Made by a program: the position numbers and the translations under genes. This document shows, piece after piece, positions 9,586 through 18,718 of a stretch of DNA of 64,000 bases. The first letter of the stretch is position 1; each line of letters begins with the position of its first letter. This DNA comes from Paraoerskovia sediminicola (GTDB lineage: Bacteria; Actinomycetota; Actinomycetes; Actinomycetales; Cellulomonadaceae): the NCBI RefSeq assembly GCF_030296575.1, contig NZ_AP027729.1:3286001-3350000 (forward strand). Reading direction: 5' to 3'. The notes under the pieces are model-generated. The model saw only the letters and a program-made list of their open reading frames with translations, searched no databases and had not been told where the DNA came from.

Positions 9586-11166
9586 CTAGTCGACCTCGAC
9601 CGGCCCGACGCCGAGCTCTCGCGCGGCGGAGACGTACCGGTGGGCCAGCGTCCAGCGCACGACCGTGCCCTGCGTCTCACCGGCCTCGATCCAGATGCGG
9701 CCGCCGTGGTACTCCACGATCCGCTTGCAGAGCGCGAGCCCGATGCCGGTGCCTTCGTAGACGTCCTTGGCGTGCAGCCGCTGGAAGATCACGAACACCC
9801 GGTCGGCGTACTGCGGATCGATCCCGATGCCGTTGTCCGTGCAGCTGATCTCCCAGTGGGTGCCGTCCGACCGCACCCCGAGGTGCACGGTCGCCGGCCG
9901 GTCCGGGGACCGGAACTTCACGGCGTTGCCCACCACGTTGAGCAGGAGCTGGGTGAGCAGGGCCCGCTCCCCGTGGACGACCGGGAGGTGGTCGTGGGTC
10001 ACCGTGGCCCCGGCTGCCTCCAGGCTCTCGGCCAGGTCCCGCAGGGCGTCTGCGAGCGCGTCCTCCAGGTCGACGTCGGCGAGCTCGGCACCGGACCGAC
10101 CGACGCGCGAGAACCCGAGGAGGTCCTGGATCAGCCGCTGCATGCGTTTTGCGCCGTCGACCGCGAAGTCGATGTACTGGTCGGCACGGTCGTCGAGCTG
10201 CCCGCCGTAGCGCTTGCGCAGCAGCTGCGTGAAGCTGGCGACCTTCCGCAGCGGTTCCTGCAGGTCGTGCGACGCCACGTAGGCGAACTGCTCGAGATCG
10301 CGGTTGGACCGCTCGAGCTCGGCGGACTGCTGCTCGAGCCGTTGGTGCGACGCCTCGACCTCGATCCGCGCGTCCTCCGCCTCCTCGGACCGCCGCACGA
10401 GGTCCTGGCGCAGGCGCTCGACGTCCTGGGACAGGTCGACCACTTCCCCTGCGCCGGTGACGACGACCGGCAGGGTCCTGTCGACGGAGGCCCGGCGGAC
10501 GTTCTCGGCCAGCTCGTGGACGGGGCGCGTCACCCTCCGGTCGACGACCCGCCACAACCACCAGGACAGCGCGACGGACGCGACGGCGAGCGTCGCCACC
10601 GCCGAGGCGAGGACGAACGTCCACGTCCGCAGCCGGTCCACCGCCGACGCGCGACCCTCCTCGAGCGCGCCGACATAGTCGGCGGCCGCCTCCTGCGCCG
10701 CGAGGTTGAGCGCGTGGCCACGCTGCTGCTCCACGGTCGGCACCACGGCGCCGTCCGGGTCCTGTGTGGTCGCCACCACGGGCACCACGTAGTCGCTCAT
10801 CCACCGCCGCACGGCGTCCTGGGTCTCGAGCCGCAGCCTCTCGTCCGGCGCCCCGGTGACGTCGGACGCCGCGGGGCCGGGTGGCAGCTCGAGGTCACCC
10901 CACCCCTCGGTGACGGTCGCGAAGACGTCGGCCGTCGCGACGTCGCCCGTCTGCACGTACGAGCGCAGCAGCTCGTCGGCGTCCTCGAGCGCGTCCTCGA
11001 CGGTCGACGCCTCGGTGATCGCGTCGAAGTAGGCGACCGTCACCTCCTCCTGGAGGGTCACGACCCGCACCAGAGCGAAGGCGGCGACCGCGAGCAGCAG
11101 GACGAGCGCGGAGCCGGCAGCCACGAACGCGCGCCCGAGGGTCCGGCGCACGGAGCGCGCCGTCAC
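9586..11166 (-). CDS. Membrane sensor histidine kinase
   Basis: 526 aa. Membrane helices near residues 12-32 and 181-203 flank an extracytoplasmic helical sensor of about 145 residues with the look of a CHASE3-type domain. A HAMP-like linker and coiled coil lead to the dimerisation helix with the phospho-His in FAYVASHDLQEPLRK (about His300), then an ATPase domain with NAVKF, DNGIGI and GTGIGLAL. GTG 11166 overlaps the stop of the phosphatase gene by GTGA, so translation is probably coupled; GTG 11175 is an alternative. The HDLQEPLR version of the H box is common in kinases paired with single-domain regulators. Confidence 0.92.
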   Translation of the reverse strand: MTARSVRRTLGRAFVAAGSALVLLLAVAAFALVRVVTLQEEVTVAYFDAITEASTVEDALEDADELLRSYVQTGDVATADVFATVTEGWGDLELPPGPAASDVTGAPDERLRLETQDAVRRWMSDYVVPVVATTQDPDGAVVPTVEQQRGHALNLAAQEAAADYVGALEEGRASAVDRLRTWTFVLASAVATLAVASVALSWWLWRVVDRRVTRPVHELAENVRRASVDRTLPVVVTGAGEVVDLSQDVERLRQDLVRRSEEAEDARIEVEASHQRLEQQSAELERSNRDLEQFAYVASHDLQEPLRKVASFTQLLRKRYGGQLDDRADQYIDFAVDGAKRMQRLIQDLLGFSRVGRSGAELADVDLEDALADALRDLAESLEAAGATVTHDHLPVVHGERALLTQLLLNVVGNAVKFRSPDRPATVHLGVRSDGTHWEISCTDNGIGIDPQYADRVFVIFQRLHAKDVYEGTGIGLALCKRIVEYHGGRIWIEAGETQGTVVRWTLAHRYVSAARELGVGPVEVD

Positions 11167-12439
11167 GACGACCACGCCTCGGAGTCGGCGAGGGTCGCGC
11201 CCCGTTCGCCCGCCGTCAGGGTGTCGGAGCCGCCGATCATGAGGACCGCCGCGTCGTCCGTCAGTGGCCCTCCGTGCAGGTCCCGGACCCGACGGAGGAT
11301 GCGCTCGACGACGCCGGTGGAGCCCTGGGCGCGGACCTCGTCGACCACAGCGAGGAGCCCCTGTGCTCCGACGCGCTCACGTCGCCCGTCAGGGTCTGCC
11401 GACCCCGGCACGAGATCGGGCCGCACGGTCGCCTCGACGAGCCCGTCCGTGTGCAGCAGGACCGCCCACGACGAGCCGAGGTCGACGGAGCAGGCCGGCC
11501 AACCACCGTCCACGGGGACCCCGATCGCGCGGCCGCGGCAGTGCGAGGGCGCCTCCGCCGACGACTCCCCGTCCAGCATCAGCGGTGCCGGGTGCCCGGC
11601 GAGATAGATGTCGGCCGAGCGGCGGTCCGGCGCGATGACGAGCTGGCAGAGCGTCGCGAACACCTCGGGACGCGCGCGCTCGACCAGCAGCACCTGCTCG
11701 ACCTGGCCGATGACCCGCTCCGGGGGCGTACCGGTGACGACGAGGGTGCGCCACGCTGTCCGGAGCGTCGCGCCCAGCGCGGCCTCGTCCGGTCCGTGGC
11801 CCGCGACGTCGCCGATCACGCACACGACGCTCCCGTCCGGGCGCTGGACGGCGTCGTAGAAGTCGCCCCCGAGCAGACCGGTTCCCCCGGCAGGTACCCG
11901 ACCAGGACCGAGAGCGCCGCGTCCTCGACGAGCGGGCGCGGCAGCAGGGCCCGCTCCAACCGCGCGGAGTCCGCGGCGCGGACCTGGCTGCGGTACAGCT
12001 CTCTGCGGGCGAGGGCGGCACGCCGACGCTGGACCGCGTAGCGCACCGACCGCGCGAGCACGTCAGGACCGACGTCGGACTTCACGAGGTAGTCGTCCGC
12101 CCCGGCTGCCACGGCACGGACGCCGTCGTCGCCCCCGGTGCGGCCGGTCAGGACGACCAACGAGGGCGGCTGATCGAGATCACGGAAGCGCTCGACGGCT
12201 CCGAGCCCGACGGAGTCCGGGAGGCCCAGGTCGAGCAGCACGCAGTCGACCGGACCGCGGCGCACCCGGTGCACCGCGTCCTCGAGCGTCGTCGCCCGGA
12301 TCAGGTCGACGTGCAGGTCCGCGTCGGCGAGGTGCTCCTCGACCAGCAGGGCGTCCCCGTCGTCGTCCTCGACGAGCAGCACCGTCAGCAGCTCGGCCGG
12401 GTCGAGGCTCTCCGACCCCTCGGCGCGCGCGATCGTCAC
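11163..12439 (-). CDS. Receiver-SpoIIE (PP2C-type) phosphatase (frame broken once)
   Basis: About 425 aa after correction. An N-terminal receiver has phosphoacceptor Asp70 (CVLLDLGLPD) and the YLVKSD segment; the C-terminal half is an RsbU/SpoIIE-type PP2C phosphatase with metal-binding GDFYD (restored), GDVAGHG and DDAAVL. The frame changes at CCCCC (11884-11888); one added base turns the break into GYLPGGTGLLGGDFYD. GTG 12439 follows GGAGG at seven bases. Such proteins dephosphorylate anti-sigma-factor antagonists in partner-switching cascades; no STAS or RsbW partner lies in this window. It heads the run phosphatase-kinase-regulator, coupled by GTGA to the kinase. Confidence 0.9.
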
Positions 12440-12476
12440 AGTGTCGCCCTCCGTCGTCGGTCGTGACCTCCGCCAG

Positions 12477-12505
12477 ATCCTACTGGCGCTCGCGTAGGAC
12501 ATAAT
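12477..12505. promoter_or_regulatory. Divergent promoter region with an inverted repeat
   Basis: TCCTAC (12478-12483) and GTAGGA (12494-12499) form an inverted repeat with a 10-base spacer. On the minus strand TAGGAT (12482-12477) is a fair -10 for the phosphatase gene, and on the plus strand CATAAT (12500-12505) is a good -10 for the helicase gene. No clear -35 hexamers. A shared regulator binding the repeat is possible but unproved. Confidence 0.4.
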
Positions 12506-12575
12506 GGACGGCCGCGGGACGGGACCCGGACACCCGAGCACCCGAAGAGAACCCCCACGAGCGCGAGGACCACGA

Positions 12576-14842
12576 GTGGCGAGCAGGCAGCAGGTGCTGG
12601 CGGCGGAGCAGGCCGTCGTGGACGCGATGTACGCCCGACTGGACGAGCTCCGCGTGCGCGCCCGGGGGCGCCTGGCGGACACGCGCAAGGCTGGCCCCAG
12701 CGGTTCGCCGCAGAACCGCAGCGAGCGCGACGCCTTCGCGACCCTCTACGAGGACCGGCTCGCGCAGCTCGAGGCGGTCGAGGACCGGCTCACGTTCGGG
12801 CGCCTCGACCTCACCGACGGTGAGCACCGGTATGTCGGTCGCATCGGGCTCACCGACGAGGCGCACGCATCGATCCTCACGGACTGGCGCGCGCCCGCGG
12901 CGCAGGCGTTCTACCGCGCGACGTCGGCCCGCCCAGACGGGGTGGCCAGGCGGCGACACCTCGTGACGCGCCGACGGCGCGTCACCGGCGTCGAGGACGA
13001 GGTCCTCGATCTCGACGCGAGCCTCTCCGCCGAGGACAGGTCCGGGCTCTCCGGCGAGGGCGCGCTCCTCGCGTCGCTCGCCGCGGGGCGCACCGGGCGC
13101 ATGGGCGACATCGTCGCGACCATCCAGGCGGAGCAGGACGCGATCATCCGTTCCGAGCTCGCCGGGGCCCTCGTCGTCCAGGGCGGGCCGGGGACCGGCA
13201 AGACGGCGGTCGCGCTGCACCGCGCCGCGTACCTCCTGTACGCGCACCGCAAGCAGCTGGAGCGGTCGGGCGTCCTGCTCGTCGGCCCGAGCCGGTCGTT
13301 CCTGAGGTACATCGACCAGGTCCTGCCGTCGCTCGGCGAGACCGGCGTCGTCTCGACGACCGTGGCCGACCTCCTGCCGGGCGTCTCGGCCCGGGCTCAC
13401 GAGGGCGCCGAGAGCGCACGGGTCAAGGGTCTGGCCGTCATGCACCAGGTCGTGCGCCGCGCCGTCCGCAGCCGCGAGCGGGTCCCCCGGACCGAGATGG
13501 AGGTCAGGCTCGACGGCCGGGCGCTCGTGATCCGGCGCAGGGACGTCCGCGACGCGATCGAGCGGGCCCGCCGGACGCGCAAGCCGCACAACCTCGCGCG
13601 GGCGACGTTCGTCCGCGACATGCTCGGGCGGCTCGCCGACCAGTACGCGGCGACGCTCGGTGAGCGTCTCGTCGACCAGGACCGTGCGGACGTGATCGAG
13701 GACCTCCGGGTCCTGCACGACGTGAAGGTCGCGCTCAACCTCGCGTGGCTCCCGATGTCGCCGCAGTGGCTCCTCGAAGACCTCCTGGCCAAGCCGGAGC
13801 GTCTGGCGGAGCTCGCACCCGAGCTCACCGCCGACGAGCGCGCGGCCGTGGCCCGCCCGAAGGGATCCGCGTGGACGCCTGCCGACGTCCCCCTGCTGGA
13901 CGAGGCGGCCGAGCTCCTCGGTGAGGACGACCAGATGGCACGGGCCCAGGCGGGTGCCGAGGCCGCGGAGCGTGCCGCGGAGCTCGACTACGCGCGACAG
14001 GTCCTGGCGTCGTCGGGCGCCGGGGGCGGTCTGGTCGACGCGGAGGTGCTCGCCGACCGCTTCGCCTCTCGCGGGCCTCGGCTCACCACCGCCGAGCGCG
14101 CCGTCGCCGACCGGCGCTGGACCTTCGGGCACGTCGTCGTCGACGAGGCACAGGAGCTCTCCGCGATGGCGTGGCGCATGCTCGCCCGACGCTGCCCGAC
14201 ACGCTCGTTCACGATCGTCGGGGACGTCGCCCAGTCGTCCTCCCCCGCCGGCGCGAGATCGTGGCCCGCGGCCCTCGACCCCGTGCTCCGCGGCTCCTGG
14301 CGGCTGGCGGAGCTCACCGTCAACTACCGGACTCCCGCCGAGATCGCGGATCGCGCGCAGCGCGCGGCACGGTGCGCCGGCCTCCCCGTCTCGACCCTGA
14401 CGTCGGCGCGCCACGAGGAGGGTTCGCTGACGATCGTCGATCGACGCGACGCACCTCACGGGCTGCTCGACGAGGTCGCGCGCCAGGCGCTCGAGCGGGT
14501 CCGTGACACCGTGGAGGCGGACGGCGCGGGTCGGGTCGCGATCATCGCCCACCCCGACGCCGTCGAGGCCGTCGACGCCGTGGTCCGTGCCGCGCTCGCC
14601 GCCGGGCTGCCGGAGGACGAGAGCGCCCGACTGGCCGACCAGCCCGAGGGGACGCCCAGGTCGTCGTGCTCGCGCCCGAGCAGGCCAAGGGACTGGAGTT
14701 CGACGACGTCGTGCTGGTCGAGCCCGCGGCCGTCGCGACCGGTGTCGGCGGGCCGGCCGACCTCTACGTCGCGATGACGCGACCCACGCGACGGCTCGTC
14801 GTCGTCCACGCCCAGGACCTGCCGCCCGGCATCCCGGCCTGA
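12576..14842 (+). CDS. helD: HelD/HelR-type RNA polymerase-recycling helicase (frame broken once)
   Basis: About 755 aa after correction. Superfamily 1 helicase related to UvrD, with an N-terminal coiled coil (residues 1-60), Walker A in GGPGTGKTAVAL, motif II in VVDEAQELSAM and motif VI in YVAMTRPTRRL. HelD proteins remove stalled RNA polymerase from DNA using ATP; the actinobacterial HelR type can also give rifamycin tolerance. The frame changes at GGGG (14648-14651); one added G restores PEGDAQVVVLAPEQAKGLEFDD. GTG 12576 has a GAGGA site upstream; ATG 12504 is a possible longer start. I looked for the rifamycin-associated palindrome upstream and did not see it. Confidence 0.88.
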
Positions 14843-14957
14843 CCGGTCCCGCTCGGCCCCGCTCGGTCCCTGAGCGAACCTCGAACGGACGCCCGCCGAT
14901 CGTCCGCAGACCAAGACCGGTTTGTCGTTCCGGCGGTAGCGGGCGCACGATGAGCCC

Positions 14958-16157
14958 GTGCCCAGAGCCTTGCTACTCGAGAACCTGCATCCCGTCGCCA
15001 CCGAGATCCTCACCGACGCCGGGTTCGAGGTCGTCAACCACACCGGCGCGATGGACGAGGACGAGCTGATCGCAGCCCTCCCCGGCTTCGACGTCCTCGG
15101 CATCCGGTCCAAGACGAACGTCACATCGCGCGTCGTCGCTGCCGCCGACGACCTCCTCGCGATCGGCTGCTTCTGCATCGGGACCAACCAGGTCGACCTG
15201 GCGGCCGCCGGGCAGGCGGGCGTCGCCACCTTCAACGCGCCGTTCTCGAACACCCGCTCGGTGGTCGAGATCGCGATCGCGGACATGATCGCCCTGACGC
15301 GTCGGCAGCCGGAGTTCAACCGGTCGATGCACGAGGGCGTGTGGAACAAGTCCGCCGACGGCGCGCACGAGATCCGGGGGCGGACGCTCGGCATCGTCGG
15401 CTACGGCAACATCGGGACCCAGCTCTCCGTCCTCGCGGAGAACCTCGGCATGTCCGTCGTCTTCTACGACACGGCGGAGAAGCTCGCGCTCGGCAACGCC
15501 CGGCGTGTCGAGAGCCTCGACGAGCTCCTCGAGGTCGCCGACATCGTGACGCTGCACGTCGACGGCCGCAGCGGGAACGCCGGGCTCTTCGGTGCACGGC
15601 AGATCGCCCGCATGAAGCCGGGCGCGGTCTTCCTCAACCTCTCGCGCGGCTTCGTCGTCGACGTCGACGCGCTCCGTACGGCGCTCGGTTCCGGTCACCT
15701 CGCGGGTGCCGCGATCGACGTGTTCCCCGCAGAGCCGAAGAAGCGTGGCGACGCGTTCGAGTCGGAGCTCCGAGGGCTGCCGAACGTGATCCTGACCCCG
15801 CACACCGGCGGATCCACCGAGGAGGCGCAGGAGTCGATCGGCCGCTTCGTCGCGAACAAGCTCCGCGACTACTCGGCCACCGGTTCGACGACCCTCAGCG
15901 TGAACGTCCCCAACATCGCGCTCGAGCGCACGTCCGGCGTCCGCCGTGTGGCGCACCTGCACCACAACCTCCCCGGCGTGCTGGCGTCCGTCAACGCGAC
16001 GCTCGCCGAGCACGGGACCAACATCGAGGGACAGCTGCTCGCGACGAGCGGAGACCTCGGGTACGTGGTCACCGACGTCGGCGCCGATCTCGTCCCCGAC
16101 GCGGTCGAGGCGCTGCGGAAGATGGACCAGACGATCCGGGTCCGCATCCTCGACTGA
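14958..16157 (+). CDS. serA: D-3-phosphoglycerate dehydrogenase
   Basis: First step of serine synthesis: oxidises 3-phosphoglycerate with NAD+. 399 aa, the shorter type like E. coli SerA, with a split substrate-binding domain, a nucleotide-binding Rossmann motif (GIVGYGNIG, about residues 150-158), catalytic His in PHTGGST, and a C-terminal ACT domain (HHNLPGVLASVN) that normally binds serine for feedback control. GTG 14958 gives the standard N-terminus; no strong ribosome-binding site is seen. The gene stands alone, convergent with nrdR 24 bases downstream. Confidence 0.95.
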   Translation: MPRALLLENLHPVATEILTDAGFEVVNHTGAMDEDELIAALPGFDVLGIRSKTNVTSRVVAAADDLLAIGCFCIGTNQVDLAAAGQAGVATFNAPFSNTRSVVEIAIADMIALTRRQPEFNRSMHEGVWNKSADGAHEIRGRTLGIVGYGNIGTQLSVLAENLGMSVVFYDTAEKLALGNARRVESLDELLEVADIVTLHVDGRSGNAGLFGARQIARMKPGAVFLNLSRGFVVDVDALRTALGSGHLAGAAIDVFPAEPKKRGDAFESELRGLPNVILTPHTGGSTEEAQESIGRFVANKLRDYSATGSTTLSVNVPNIALERTSGVRRVAHLHHNLPGVLASVNATLAEHGTNIEGQLLATSGDLGYVVTDVGADLVPDAVEALRKMDQTIRVRILD

Positions 16158-16181
16158 GTCGGCCTGCCGGTAGGAGCCGGG

Positions 16182-16805
16182 TCAGAGCGAACGCGACCCG
16201 GCCCGGTCGTCGCCGTCGCGCAGCCCGGGCTCGACGGTGGCCCCGTCGTCGTCAGCCTCGGTCGCGGTACCCGTGCTCGCGTCCGACGCAGGAAGAACAG
16301 GCACGGGGTCCGCCCCGTCGCCCTCGTCGTCCAGGAGGCCCGCTGCGCGGTCGCGCTCAGCATGCTCGGCACGCAGCGAGGTGATCGCGGACTCGAAGTC
16401 CTCGAGCGAGTCGAACGCCTGATAGACGCTCGCGAACCTCAGGTAGGCGACCTCGTCGAGCTCACGGAGCGGACCCAGGATCGCGAGACCGATCTCGTAC
16501 GCGTCGATCTCTGCGCTGCCGGCGGATCGGATCGCCTCCTCCACCCGTTGCGCGAGGATCGCCAGGTCGTCCTCGTTCACGGGACGACCCTGGCACGCCT
16601 TGCGAGCCCCGCCGACGACCTTGTCCCGGCTGAACGGTTCGGTGGCCCCGGACCGCTTCACGACCGAGAGGCTCGCCGTCTCGACCGTCGTGAACCGGCG
16701 CTGGCAGGCGGGACACTGCCGACGCCGGCGGATCGACGAGCCGTCGTCGGAGGTGCGGGAGTCGACGACTCGCGAGTCCGTGTGTCGGCAGAACGGGCAG
16801 TGCAT
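16182..16805 (-). CDS. nrdR: Transcriptional repressor NrdR with long acidic tail
   Basis: Repressor of ribonucleotide reductase genes. A zinc ribbon (CPFC at residues 3-6 and CPAC at 31-34) is followed by an ATP-cone domain ([15 protein letters not shown]). The usual length is about 150-160 aa; here 207 aa, because a low-complexity acidic C-terminal extension of about 50 residues follows the conserved core. ATG 16805 is preceded by a GGAG site. Gene order LysM-nrdR divergent from lexA is the one known from mycobacteria. Confidence 0.95.
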   Translation of the reverse strand: MHCPFCRHTDSRVVDSRTSDDGSSIRRRRQCPACQRRFTTVETASLSVVKRSGATEPFSRDKVVGGARKACQGRPVNEDDLAILAQRVEEAIRSAGSAEIDAYEIGLAILGPLRELDEVAYLRFASVYQAFDSLEDFESAITSLRAEHAERDRAAGLLDDEGDGADPVPVLPASDASTGTATEADDDGATVEPGLRDGDDRAGSRSL

Positions 16806-16936
16806 CGGCTGGGCTCCTCAACGGCGGCCGCAGGACCGGCCATAGGTGCAGCGCCGCTCGGCGCCGCCCCGAACCTATGCGCAGGCCGATCACCTCGGCA
16901 AGGCGCTACCTGCGCGGCCCGCCCCCGACCCCCGGT

Positions 16937-17425
16937 TCACGAGCCGATCGGCACGACGAGACGGTCACCGGCGCGCAGGACCGAGCTGTCGAGACCGTTG
17001 AGATCTGCGATCACCGCGATCGTGTCCCGGACGTCCTCCCCTGCCGCCGTCACCCCGGCTGCGATCTCCCACAGGGTCTGTCCCGGCGACACGGAGAGCT
17101 GGGTCACCTCGGCCGGCACGCCGGGGCCGTCCGCCGACGCCTGCGTCCCGATCAGCGTGAGGAGGACGGCGACGAGGCATGCGACGACGAGCACGACCAC
17201 GACGCGGCCGCGCCGCGTGATCCGGAGCGAGGATCGGGTTGGGACGGCGGGCGAGCGCACGGCACGGGACTCACGGTGCGCGCGAACGGGGTGAGCGGCA
17301 CTCTGACGAGCACGGGCAGGATGCCCGGACGCCGTCCGTGCCCCGACCACGTCGGCCCGCCCGGCCTCCCGGGTCCGCGAGCTCGCCTCGCGCCACTGGG
17401 GAACATCCACGGTGATGACAGTCAT
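16937..17425 (-). CDS. LysM-domain membrane protein at the ChiZ/DivS position
   Basis: 162 aa. A basic cytoplasmic N-terminus of about 75 residues, one membrane helix ([19 protein letters not shown]), then a short LysM domain ([10 protein letters not shown] ... [10 protein letters not shown]) outside the membrane. In M. tuberculosis the gene in this exact place, divergent from lexA and before nrdR, is Rv2719c (ChiZ), an SOS-induced protein that delays cell division. Sequence similarity here is limited to topology and LysM, so the functional link is an inference from position and from the SOS boxes upstream. Confidence 0.82.
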   Translation of the reverse strand: MTVITVDVPQWREASSRTREAGRADVVGARTASGHPARARQSAAHPVRAHRESRAVRSPAVPTRSSLRITRRGRVVVVLVVACLVAVLLTLIGTQASADGPGVPAEVTQLSVSPGQTLWEIAAGVTAAGEDVRDTIAVIADLNGLDSSVLRAGDRLVVPIGS

Positions 17426-17593
17426 GGCCTGCCTCCGTCTCTCGGTCGTGTCGTTCGTGCTCTACCGCTGATCCGTGCCGAGCATCGCGCGAGGGTCCGA
17501 CACGAGGCCGTCCCGGCGGATGCTGGGCCCGCTGGTCGTGCACCTGTTGCTGTTGTCACCGGCGCTGTCACCGGCGCTGCTGCCAGGTCGGCT

Positions 17594-17624
17594 TCGAACG
17601 CGTGTTCGTCGAACGCCTGTGCGA
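17594..17624. promoter_or_regulatory. Two overlapping SOS boxes in the lexA/LysM divergent region
   Basis: TCGAACGCGTGTTCGT (17594-17609) has one mismatch to the SOS consensus; TCGAACGCCTGTGCGA (17609-17624) has one mismatch too. The two share the single base T17609. They are about 170-200 bases upstream of both flanking start codons, and could serve the LysM gene, lexA or both. This and the next entry account for the 368-base gene-free stretch 17426-17793. Confidence 0.75.
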
Positions 17625-17661
17625 TTTCTATCACGCGCCTGCGGTGCTGTCGACACCCCGC

Positions 17662-17702
17662 TCGAACAGGTGTTTGATCCTGCGGCGTTCCTGCCCTAAC
17701 CT
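17662..17702 (+). promoter_or_regulatory. lexA promoter with overlapping SOS box
   Basis: SOS box TCGAACAGGTGTTTGA (17662-17677, one mismatch) overlaps a -35 TTGATC (17674-17679). A 17-base spacer leads to -10 TAACCT (17697-17702). LexA bound here would block its own promoter. The leader to ATG 17794 is about 85 bases. Confidence 0.7.
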
Positions 17703-17793
17703 GGGGACGAACGTGAGCCCGCCGGCAGGGCGGGTCACCGCCTTCCGCAACGGACGGCGACCGGTCGCAGTGTCGAGTCACGGGGAGTTGTCG

Positions 17794-18567
17794 ATGGTCC
17801 AGCGTTCGGACGAGGCCGCGGAGTCCGCGCAGGTGCATGCTCTGCCGGTCGGCGACGATGCCCCGCTGTCAGCCCGCCAGGCACTCGTCCTGGAGACGAT
17901 CCGAGCGTCGCTCGACGAGCGCGGGTACCCGCCGAGCATGCGCGAGATCGGCCAGTCCGTCGGTCTCACGAGCCCCTCGAGCGTGAAGCACCAGCTGACC
18001 GTGCTCGAGCGCAAGGGGTATCTGCGACGCGACCCGCACCGCCCCCGCGCCATGGAGATCGTCCGCGACCCCGTGAGCGTGGCGGGGGCGCCCGACGGGC
18101 CTGTCGTCGCCACGGCGGGGCAGGCCGTCGGCGCGGCACCGCAGGGCACCGAAGCCGTGGCAAACGATCCGGCGGACGCCTTCGGTCACCCGGCTCCGTC
18201 GTTCGTGCCGGTCGTCGGTCGCATCGCTGCGGGTGGCCCCATCCTCGCGGACCAGGTGGTGGAGGACGTGTTCCCCCTGCCCCGTCAGCTGGTCGGCGAC
18301 GGGGAGCTGTTCCTGCTCAAGGTCGTCGGCGAGTCGATGGTCGACGCCGCGATCTGCGACGGCGACTGGGTGGTCGTGCGTCGGCAGCCCGTGGCCGAGA
18401 ACGGCGAGATCGTGGCCGCCATGATCGACGGTGAGGCGACCGTGAAGGTCCTCCAGCGCCGAGAGGGACACGTGTGGCTGATGCCGCGCAACGCCGCCTA
18501 CACGCCGATCCCGGGTGACGACGCCCAGGTCATGGGTCGTGTGGTCTCGGTGCTGCGCAGCCTCTGA
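17794..18567 (+). CDS. lexA: SOS repressor LexA
   Basis: 257 aa. N-terminal winged helix DNA-binding domain with [21 protein letters not shown] (about residues 48-68), then the self-cleavage domain: scissile Ala146-Gly147 in GRIAAGGP, catalytic Ser181 in GESM and Lys218 in EATVKVL. ATG 17794 is preceded by GGGGAG at six bases; an in-frame GTG lies at 17770. The linker between domains (about residues 90-135) is long and Ala/Pro rich. It should repress its own gene and the dinB and recA loci in this window, all of which carry matching boxes. Confidence 0.97.
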   Translation: MVQRSDEAAESAQVHALPVGDDAPLSARQALVLETIRASLDERGYPPSMREIGQSVGLTSPSSVKHQLTVLERKGYLRRDPHRPRAMEIVRDPVSVAGAPDGPVVATAGQAVGAAPQGTEAVANDPADAFGHPAPSFVPVVGRIAAGGPILADQVVEDVFPLPRQLVGDGELFLLKVVGESMVDAAICDGDWVVVRRQPVAENGEIVAAMIDGEATVKVLQRREGHVWLMPRNAAYTPIPGDDAQVMGRVVSVLRSL

Positions 18568-18630
18568 CGCCCGCTGGAGCTGACAGGTCTACTGAGCTCA
18601 CGGGTCTACTGATCCCTCGCGCCCTTCTGA

Positions 18631-18690
18631 ACGCTCACGCAGCTGGTCGCGCCCGTCCGAGCGCTCACGCAGCTGGTCGCGCCCGTCCGA
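18631..18690. repeat. 30-bp tandem direct repeat
   Basis: Two almost identical 30-bp units (18631-18660 and 18661-18690, one difference at the first base) lie between lexA and ldh. A degenerate partial unit follows (18691-18710) and a degenerate one precedes (18601-18630). Noncoding; could act in termination between the convergent genes, but no clear hairpin is seen. Confidence 0.75.
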
Positions 18691-18718
18691 GCGCTCGGCA
18701 CCCGGTCGCGGGGCCGAC

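Noticed and set aside
12440..12575. A rifamycin-associated element upstream of helD
   Set aside because: I looked for the expected long palindrome and found only the TCCTAC/GTAGGA repeat.
14641..14660. Programmed ribosomal frameshifting in helD, dinG and others
   Set aside because: Fifteen breaks in unrelated genes, all of the same sign, without slippery heptamers or conserved downstream structures, fit sequencing errors better.
12480..14948. An 822-codon open frame on the minus strand opposite the helicase gene
   Set aside because: Same reason: shadow frame of helD, biased composition, no motifs.
18601..18710. CRISPR-like array
   Set aside because: Units are directly adjacent without unique spacers and only two are well conserved.
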